Assembly (NCBI GenBank): GCA_028095005.1
Contig: CM051462.1
Span: forward strand, 118,224,752-118,288,751
Reading direction: 5' to 3'
Source of the DNA: Rhynchospora pubera
Taxonomy: Eukaryota; Streptophyta; Magnoliopsida; Poales; Cyperaceae
Length of the DNA: 64,000 bases
The notes beneath the pieces were generated by a model. The model saw only the letters and a program-made list of their open reading frames with translations, was not told the origin of the DNA and made no database searches. Every line of letters begins with the position of its first letter. Positions within the stretch are counted from its first letter, which is position 1. This document shows positions 56,869-64,000 of the stretch, one piece after another. The translations under genes were made by a program, and so were the position numbers.

Positions 56869-57189
56869 TCAAAAACTTAAGCGTGTGCACTCGCCTAGAG
56901 AAGCAAGCTCCAGAGACTTAGATTGGCCAATAACCATGGTATCAATCAAGTTCATGAGAGGCCCACGATTCCAAAGGCCAACTGCGGATCTCGCAAACAC
57001 AACGATCTCCTTCATCTGGTCCAATATGATCTTCTTTACCGAGTCGTCGGATTCATTGTAGTTGGTACAGTAGATGGAGGAGGAGGAACGAGGGGGTCGT
57101 CTGAGGAGGAGAGACTTGGGATGACAGGGGAAGAGATGTTTGGAGTTGGAGGGGAGATGGGGCAACAGCAACAGGAAATGACTCGCCAT
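56869..57189 (-). pseudogene. Truncated DTX46/DTX47 (EDS5-like) MATE transporter fragment
   Basis: The reading frame starts MASHFLLLLPHLP with a Ser/Arg-rich stretch like a chloroplast transit peptide. It then reads ILDQMKEIVVFARSAVGLWN, GPLMNLIDTMVIGQSKSLEL and ASLGE, which closely follows the first membrane part of plastid MATE proteins DTX46/DTX47. Family members are over 500 aa; here a stop comes after about 106 codons and no later exon follows downstream. The first-helix region is degenerate, for example ARSAVGLWNRG where GPATGLW.CG is expected. EDS5 exports isochorismate or salicylate precursors from plastids; this fragment cannot. Likely a dead duplicate or captured fragment. Confidence 0.65.
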
Positions 57190-57345
57190 GGCTGGAGTAA
57201 CGATGCGCAAGGACCGAATCTAAGAGAGACAATGTTCGATGAAGGGTGGTAGATGACTGGCCATGGCTAGAGCAACGCTTTGTTTTCTCTTATTTGTGAT
57301 CGTGGTCAGGAACTCAGGATGGAAGGAAGACCGAAAAAAAATGTT

Positions 57346-57517
57346 AGGGGTTGTTTGGATTCCACAGGATTTTGAGAAATTTCATCTTCTTACCATAAAT
57401 TTATTATAAACAATCCAAATTTTTCACAAAATTACACACTTTTCAATAAATTTATTCCTAAAAATTACAACTTTTCCAAATTCTCCAAATTCCTAAACGA
57501 TCTAAACGGCCCCTTAA
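57346..57517. mobile_element. MITE copy, core family
   Basis: Left end AGGGGTTGTTTGGATTCCAC; right end CGATCTAAACGGCCCCTTA (inverted match). Core ACAATCCAAATTTTTCACAA followed by AATTACACACTTTTCAATAA. No coding capacity. Confidence 0.75.
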
Positions 57518-57519
57518 AA

Positions 57520-60390
57520 AAAAGTAATTTTTCATTTTGAGTTATAACCGCATGAGAGAGGGCTAGACGTGGCCCACAACACGTTATTGATTCACATTCT
57601 TATTTTGTACCATAATCAATCAAAACAAACAGAACTAGACGGAAACATGACAGAGTGACTAAAATTAAACAAATTAAAAAGTTTAATGGTTGTGGAGGGA
57701 TAAATTGAAATTGAATGATCAAAATCGGACTATATATAAACTTCAGGAACTCCCAAAAAATTTACTCAATTTTTCTCCCACCTTTTGGTTGGTTTTGTAC
57801 AATTTTGCTCTGGCCTTTTATATGGTTTGGTTTCACACGACTGAGTTTAATCATGCTGCCATTTATTTTAATTCCTTAAATATCTGATACGGTTGATATT
57901 AGCAAATTTAAGTCAATTAGTTCAATAAACTGTAGTCAAAGCGCCATGAATACGCTATTACATTTTATTTGTTCTCGATATATTAACTTCAAACCTAATA
58001 ACCAACTTCTTTTTCAAATCCTAACAATAATTTGTTGAATATAACTTTCTTTTTCATTCTTTACATTTGTTTTTTCTTCCTTTTCTTATGATGCCATACC
58101 TTGTTAAATTAAATTCCTGAGTCGTTTGAAAAATTAGATGGTTAAATTTAGTTATTTATTTGTAATTTCTGTTGTTGTCAAACTACGATCAGTAACACAT
58201 TTGGTGTCACGCTAGTATTGACCTTTTTACCGGGCTAGTTAGCAGTACCACTGCCTTGACCACATGAACGATTTGATTTGATCAGGTCTTAATTTTGGTA
58301 GGGAAATCCTCCCTCTCCCCCCCCCCCCCCCCAAAAAAAAAAAAAAAAGAAGGTCGGTTTCGATGTACATACTTAGTTGGATTTAATATGGTTAGTCCTT
58401 GGTTTCGTACTCGAATTAAATACACGGGTCAGATGCACTTGGATAAACTTTGTTTACTTTTTCCTTTCTTAGTTTCTTATGTGATTATAGGTATTATATG
58501 ATTATGCGGTTTTATTAAATGTAAAAAAAAGTTGAGAGATATTAAAATTTTTGCTTTATTAATGATAATTAGCAGATTAACAAGTTATGACGTAATAAAA
58601 ATGAGACTAAAATCTCTGTACGTTTTATGGCACTGTTCGGGCAATAATTTGTGAAAATTTGGGCGACAATCCATTAGGCTGTCTCACAATGTATTATTCT
58701 GTAAATTTATTAAAGGTGCCTGAATGGCTTTACAATTTTTACTTAACAGAATGCAGTTTTTTTTAGCAAAAATTAACAATTAATATAATATAACAGACAT
58801 TAATATTTGAAGTGAATTAATATGTTCGACTTTTAAGTTTTAGAAAATATGAAGTGAATCTACTATAAAAGTTGAATATACTAGAACTCTATATAAAATA
58901 TTTGTCGGAGCAGGCTAGCGTTGAACATTTTTTTTTCTTTTCATTTTTTTAAGGAAGCTCGTAGGCATTGCGTTAACACATAGTTAAGGATCACAACTAT
59001 GATTATAGGCTACTGTTGAACACCAGAGGCAGCGTTTTTAATGATTGTTCTCTTATTTAATTAAAATATTGTGCTCTATTTAAACGTAATTTAACCCTTG
59101 AATAATCAATCCAACCTCTTAAATTAAAATTCTAATGTACGCATCACCTTTGGCGCTATATTGCATTTTTTTTTCTCGCAAAATCGTATAACTTTTTGTA
59201 CGTGAGGAAGATCTTGAATTTTATGAATATACAAGAAATTGTTAACAATGATTAACTTGACTATCTCGACGATACATTTTTAAGTTAAGTAAAAAAAATT
59301 TGAAAACATATTGTAGACATAATATTGTTAGTCTTATGTATTGATTGTGCATCAAATTTTATGCAATTTAAGTATCATTTGGTATTCCTAAGGCCATTTT
59401 AAACAAAAGAGAGAATTATAGCAAATCACATGTATTTTGTGAACAGTAAAATTTACAGAAATTATTTTTTTAATGCATAATATACAAACAGTTTATAGAC
59501 CAGGTTTAGTGATTTAAGATTGTCTCTTGATTCTATGTTTTAAATCTCTACACTGTTAAGAACAATATAAAATTAACATAGACCAGTGAAATCGGAACAA
59601 ATGCATTTCATTCTTAATTTGTTGATACTAGGAAACACGCTCACACAATGTGGCATCATCATAATAGGTATGTTCTAATTTAATTTATTATTTTTTTCTG
59701 CATAATATTGAATATTAAATAAACTTATCCCAACTTCTTATAAAACATCCATTAAAATGTCATAGCAATTGCAACTAGGGGGTAAACAATCTTTATATCA
59801 ACTATGAATCATTGATTTGTGTAATCTGATCTGATATGAGTTGTGGCCTAGATGTTGATTTCATATAAAAGATCAGACCCTTTGACAAAAAAATGTTGGA
59901 TGGTATTTAAATAATTTACTTTTTGGAAATTTTACCTGTATCGAAGTTAGATTGAGCCGCATATCTTTATAGCTTAACATATATAATTTTTTTTATAAAA
60001 CAAAAATAAAGTTAATTGTTTCTTTATTTGTCCACATATTGTAGTCATCTTTTGCTAGTTTGATAAATACTTGTCCGTAATTTTTTTTGATAAATACTTG
60101 TCCGTAATTTTTTTTATTTAAAAAAATGATTGTGTATTTAAAACTTTTCATTTGAAACCAAAAACTTAAGACTCTAAATTGAAGTTAACATCTAAACCGC
60201 ATATTTAATCAAGGTACAAAATTGAACGATACAGATTGCATGTAAGGGGTTACAGACACCCTTCATTTGAAACTTTGACATCATTTTATTGGTGCTTTTA
60301 TGAGTAGTAGGAACAGGGATAGGGTATTTGCTGTCTTACTTTGGTTATGATGATAACAACATTCAGAAAGGCATTTTTCATTTTTCATTT
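57520..60390. other. AT-rich intergenic stretch, no supported gene
   Basis: A C-run followed by an A-run at 58317-58348 and a short direct duplication containing TTTGATAAATACTTGTCCGT near 60060-60110 are the only distinct items seen. Confidence 0.4.
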
Positions 60391-60392
60391 TT

Positions 60393-60650
60393 TTAAAATT
60401 TTGAAACCCGTAGGTGAACTTCATTCCACAAAAAAAAAAAAGGAGCTACATTATAAAGGAACAAAAATAGGAAAAACGCATCCTTCATAATCAATATCCT
60501 ATTAAGTCTAGCAAATTTAGCTAATTCATCCACAATAGCAAGTTGATTTTTAGGAACTAATACACACTTGAAATCAGGGTTGACTTTGAAAATATGAATC
60601 ACTTCCAACCAGGGTTGGTTGACCCAGCATTTTTCATTTCCAGAACGCAT
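60393..60650 (-). mobile_element. LINE 3'-end remnant
   Basis: The minus-strand frame contains FKVNPDFKCVLVPKNQLAIV followed by DELAKFARLN, which resembles the RNase H-like tail of plant LINEs (VP...N..AD.LAK.A). Downstream comes a 3' segment GAATGAAGTTCACCTACGGG, related to the 3'UTR of the LINE at 28 kb (GAATGAAATGCCCACGGG). Only the last part of the element is present. Confidence 0.6.
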
Positions 60651-61012
60651 GGCATGGGCGCATGGCTCTTACGTCTTACCCAAGCGTGCTTGTGTGAAAT
60701 ATATATAAGAAATCTGGCCGAAAAATTTTAAAATAATATTAAATTAATATAATATATTAAAAATAACATCAATATAATAATATTTTTTTAAATAGTATCA
60801 CAAGATCGGAATCTGAGATTCCGACTGCAATTACGGAATTCCGGATTCCGATCTTAGCTTTAAATATTAGAAATAATATTTAATTTATTTATTTAATTAA
60901 ATATAAATTTAATTAAAATATAAATAATTATTTTATTTAATTAAAAAATGAATAATTAAGTTATAAATTTTTAATTAATTTACATTAAAATTATAAATTT
61001 TTAAACAATCAT

Positions 61013-61289
61013 TTGATCTGTGTCTCGAGTGTCGTCATCTGTTTAGCCAATAAAAGACTCGGGAGTTTGTTGTACGAATCTTCCCATGATCCGAAAAGAT
61101 GTTCGACTGCTCTCTCTCGCCATGCCAAATCTTGTTACAAGTGGGCACCACATTCGGGTATTCTTTCTCCAATAGAGATTTCACTCCCGGTAAGGAAATA
61201 CCGACATCTTTCTTTACTGCATTTCTGATACAGTTGGCAATAACTTCAGCCGTTAGATTATTATGCGTGAAGTCTCCGGTCCTTCTCAT
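61013..61289 (-). pseudogene. MULE transposase fragment
   Basis: Reads GDFTHNNLTAEVIANCIRNA and LPGVKSLLEKEYPNVVPTCN, the same stretch as residues about 375-425 of the 899-aa transposase with scattered substitutions. It then shows a frame disruption near HGEREQSNIF relative to GRERAIEHLF. It covers less than a tenth of the protein and includes no catalytic residue. Confidence 0.85.
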
Positions 61290-61302
61290 GCATGTGGCAT
61301 GT

Positions 61303-61660
61303 AGGGGTGTACAAAAAAACCGTAAATCCGTTCAATCCATTCAACCCACCCGACCTGAACCGTTTTTTACCGGGTTAGCATGATGTTGGGTTGGGTACGG
61401 ATTCTAAGTTTGACAAACCCGATACTTCGGTTTGGGTTACTGATTTTGTACTAGTAAACCCGTGTATAGTTCAACCCACCCGTTTATTATTATTTATTCC
61501 TCTTTGTCTCACTTTTTCTCATGTTCTTACTCAAATATCTCTTATTTCATGAAGTTTCGATGTCCTCCATAGGCATGCACGTCCTCTATTCCTCTCACAA
61601 TGACTCGAAAGTTGATAGATGATTTAAATGCGTCTCTAATTTGCCTCTAACTAAATTGTA
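61303..61660. mobile_element. Insertion inside the MULE derivative, possibly hAT-like
   Basis: Begins TAGGGGTGTACAAAAAAACC and contains repeated TTCAACCCACCCG, GGGTT and AAACCCG words on both strands, a pattern common in hAT MITEs with TAGGGGTG ends. The transposase homology stops just before it. The right end and a target duplication were not found, so it could also be captured sequence. Confidence 0.4.
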
Positions 61661-61997
61661 ATACCCACAAAATGATTTTTATATGTATTAAATAAATAAA
61701 TTAAATAAAATAAATAAATAAATTAATTAAATTTATATTTAATTAAATAAATTAATTAAATTTATATTAATTAATTATTATTTTTAAATATTAGAAATAA
61801 TATTTAAATGAGAAGTTAGCTAAGATCGGAATCTCGAATTCCGATCTTAGCTAAGATAGGAATCCGGGATTCCGTAATTGCGGTCGGAATCCTAGATTCC
61901 GATCTTGTGATACTATTTAAAAATATTATTATATTGATATTATTTTTAATATATTATATTAATTTAATATTATTTTTAATTTTTTCGGGAAATCTGG

Positions 61998-64000
61998 ACC
62001 GTAAATCTCGTGATATTGGTCCAAAAGGGTCATGACCTATCTAACAGGATTTTGTAGAAAGTGGGCTGAGAATTGGACCCATACCACTAAAATAAATCGA
62101 GTCCAATTAGCCGGGATGTACCTATTCATAGTTTGCAAATTTCTCTTTAGTTTTTCTTTTTCAGCTCAGTGCCTCAGTGCGAGGAAAAAAAGAATAAAAT
62201 AAACGAGAAACTATCAAAAATGTATATTACAAAATACAAAGAGATGAATATTATGCCGAGGCTCCCTGGATCTGGATGGTGTGTGCCTGTATGAGGCCAT
62301 CAATATTTTCTCATAACAATGGCTAGGTAGTGAAAGCGTATACGGTGTTAAAAAAAAATGAATACATTTTTCTAAATTTAAGTTTTTAATAAATCCATAG
62401 GTATACACGACTTGCAATATTTATTCTGATACACAGACAAAAGGCTTCCTAGTGGGAAAACAAAAAACACACTGGTCAAAGACTCAAAGTGTTTCTTCCA
62501 AACTAATACAGAAGCATATATTTTGAAAAGAGGTTCGATCTTTTTTTTTTCGCTTTGTTTTTTTGAATATTGTGTTTATCGAGTATATAAAAGGGGAACA
62601 TATTATTACTAGCCCCCCATGTTCAGTTAATATTGGATCACGACTCGCGATTTATTTTTTTCTCGACGGAAAGGGTCATACGGGTAGCACCGTAGCAGGG
62701 ATTCGAATCCTGTGCCGCGCAGCACAGTTCCAGCGCAGAGGATCGAAGCCGTCCATCGAATCGAACGGTTGGCGTTCGTTTCCTCTCCGCTCCCGACTCG
62801 AACGAAGGAACCGATAGCTTATTGGATTCGTCTCCGTTATCTCTCTTATCGGATCCGAAATAAAAGACAGATAGAGAGAAAATAGACCAAATCGTCTACT
62901 TTTCTTTTTCCCCCTATCATCTCCGCTGTGGGAAAGAGGATGGAGAGAGATTTGTGTTCTGGCGATACTAAAAAACCTAGATCGAGATCGAGAGAGAAAG
63001 AAGAATTAATGAGATAGGTCCGCTACAAGGATGCACCCGGATCGTCTCCGCTACTTTGTCTCCGACGGGTCTAGGTATTTTTGTTCTTTTCCTGTGATTT
63101 TGGTTAAAATTTAATTGAAATTTGTTGCAATTTCTTAGTTTATGCAGTTGAAATTCCTATATTCCTTTCATCTCTTCAATCTTCAATGGAATAACTGTTG
63201 GCTTGATTGATCTGTTGAATTGCTTCTATTGAATGTCTTCTCTGAGGTTTCATACCAGTATCCAACCTCACTAGTGTTGTGCTGCCTAAAGGGTTATGTA
63301 AAATTAAAACTTGATGGTTCATCATTAGTGGCTCTTTAATTGACCACTAGGCTAGAGTCAACCCAAGAGGTAGCGCCTAACAGTTGAACATGAAAGTTGA
63401 ACATGGATGCGTGCTCAAGTTATTTCCTGTGTCTAGAGTCAACCCAAGAGGTAGCGCCTAACAGTTGGATATTTGCAGATTTCTACATACAAAAAATAGT
63501 CAAGTCACTAAAGCTAGGGGCAGAATGCAAAATTTTCAACCGATTAACCATTAATTTGCAACTATGAAAGTATATTGGGGTTGGAAATTATTCATCAAGT
63601 ATAAAACTTTTTAATTAGAGCAGTTTTTTTTCAGGTTGAGACGATACTTGACAGTGTGAAATGGAACTGTAAAGGATCAATTTGGAGGTTCAAGAAGTAT
63701 TTGGCAGTATTTTGTATTTGCTATAGATATTTAGTATTGATTTAGTATGTGTATTTGTTATGGATATTTAGATATTTTTTCAATTCAATGTATTGGATGT
63801 TTTGTATTTACTATGAACTTGGAGTGGAGCAGATTGTATGAACTTGAGTGTAATTGAGACAAAATTGACAAAATTTAGGTACTGCTTCAGCTGAAATTGA
63901 CAAAACAGTACTCATATAAATTCATTATTTGTTAGAGAGATTAGAATAGTCGGCATTCCAAGTCGCAACCATAAATTCATTATTTGTTAGACCTTCAATT
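61998..64000. other. Intergenic with a possible gene 5' end running off the window
   Basis: 62640-63070 is GC-richer, with CT- and GA-rich tracts like a plant 5'UTR. Two short frames are present: one starting MERDLCSGDTKKPRSRS at 62939, and one starting MHPDRLRYFVSDGS at 63030 just before a GTATTT donor-like site. The phrase AGTCAACCCAAGAGGTAGCG occurs twice (63356 and 63438). No protein family can be assigned. Confidence 0.35.

Larger units (their letters stand above)
60718..61988 (-). mobile_element. MULE deletion derivative (1271 bp), perfect 9-bp target duplication
   Basis: GAAATCTGG lies directly before 60718 (60709-60717) and after 61988 (61989-61997). The ends CCGAAAAATTTTAAAA... and ...TTTTTTCGG are inverted repeats of about 110 bp sharing TTTAAATAGTATCACAAGAT. 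Palindromes of the GATCGGAATC type lie inside both ends, as in the 32.8-38.9 kb MULE. The interior holds a transposase fragment (61289-61035) and an unrelated insertion (61300-61660). Confidence 0.92.

Noticed and set aside
58313..58348. C-run followed by A-run
   Set aside because: Simple homopolymer junction; a similar one at 13592-13612 shows it is not special.
62695..62720. GGGATTCGAATCC, similar to a tRNA B box
   Set aside because: No A box at the proper distance and no cloverleaf could be drawn, so neither a tRNA nor a SINE head is supported.
1..64000. CRISPR arrays, bacterial operons, integrated viral genomes or rRNA/tRNA genes
   Set aside because: No direct-repeat/spacer pattern of the right form, no viral coding region and no structural RNA signature were seen; all tandem repeats have transposon or satellite character.

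Overview
This is a nuclear plant (angiosperm) chromosome segment. It is AT-rich, its genes have GT-AG introns, and the spaces between genes are crowded with transposable elements. No bacterial, organellar or viral operon is present. Six protein-coding genes can be read in full, all on the minus strand. Their splice junctions were chosen so that reading phase is preserved across every intron.

Genes in order: a membrane-anchored ubiquitin-fold protein (MUB, 10371-12457, 3 exons, 141 aa, CaaX end CVIL); a GAUT13/14-type galacturonosyltransferase (13962-17061, 6 exons, 546 aa); a coiled-coil protein (23381-25682 plus a 5'UTR exon near 27.6-27.9 kb); an ELM2/SANT-like nuclear protein (29530-31148 plus 5'UTR exon, 468 aa); a plastid-type DUF1997 protein (39585-40313, single exon, 242 aa); and UDP-glucose 6-dehydrogenase (46507-47949, 480 aa, 5'UTR intron). 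UGD makes UDP-glucuronate, the precursor from which UDP-galacturonate used by GAUT enzymes is derived. GAUT and UGD are therefore in the same cell-wall pathway, but they lie 30 kb apart and nothing suggests a functional cluster. A broken 5' fragment of a DTX46/47 (EDS5-like) MATE transporter lies at 56.9-57.2 kb.

The rest is mobile DNA. The most complete element is a 6.1-kb Mutator-like element (MULE, 32777-38863). It has long terminal inverted repeats, a 9-bp target duplication (8 of 9 matching) and an intact 899-codon transposase (D-D-E and SWIM motifs visible). A 1.27-kb deletion derivative of a sister element (60718-61988, perfect 9-bp duplication) carries a shred of the same transposase. 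Both carry clusters of a palindrome of the form GATCGGAATCC-n-GGATTCCGATC. A 424-bp hairpin MITE with two 190-bp arms that look identical sits 72 bp upstream of the DUF1997 start codon inside a 10-bp target duplication. A 1,640-bp solo LTR (TG...CA, 5-bp duplication AGTAC) occupies the 5'UTR intron of the coiled-coil gene. Two hAT MITEs have exact 8-bp duplications, one of them nested in another TIR element. At least six loci share a MITE core containing CTTCACAAAGTTACACACTT. Three foldback elements are stacked at 51.4-52.4 kb, and two LINE 3' ends are present. Tandem or satellite-like arrays occur at 1-165, 3.2-4.3, 6.4-7.3 and 19.7-20.2 kb.

Long AT-rich stretches (1.2-3.2, 4.3-5.3, 7.3-9.1, 20.6-23.4, 44.3-46.5, 49.1-51.4, 52.4-54.9, 57.5-60.4, 62-64 kb) hold no gene I can support. 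Species cannot be named from the sequence alone.
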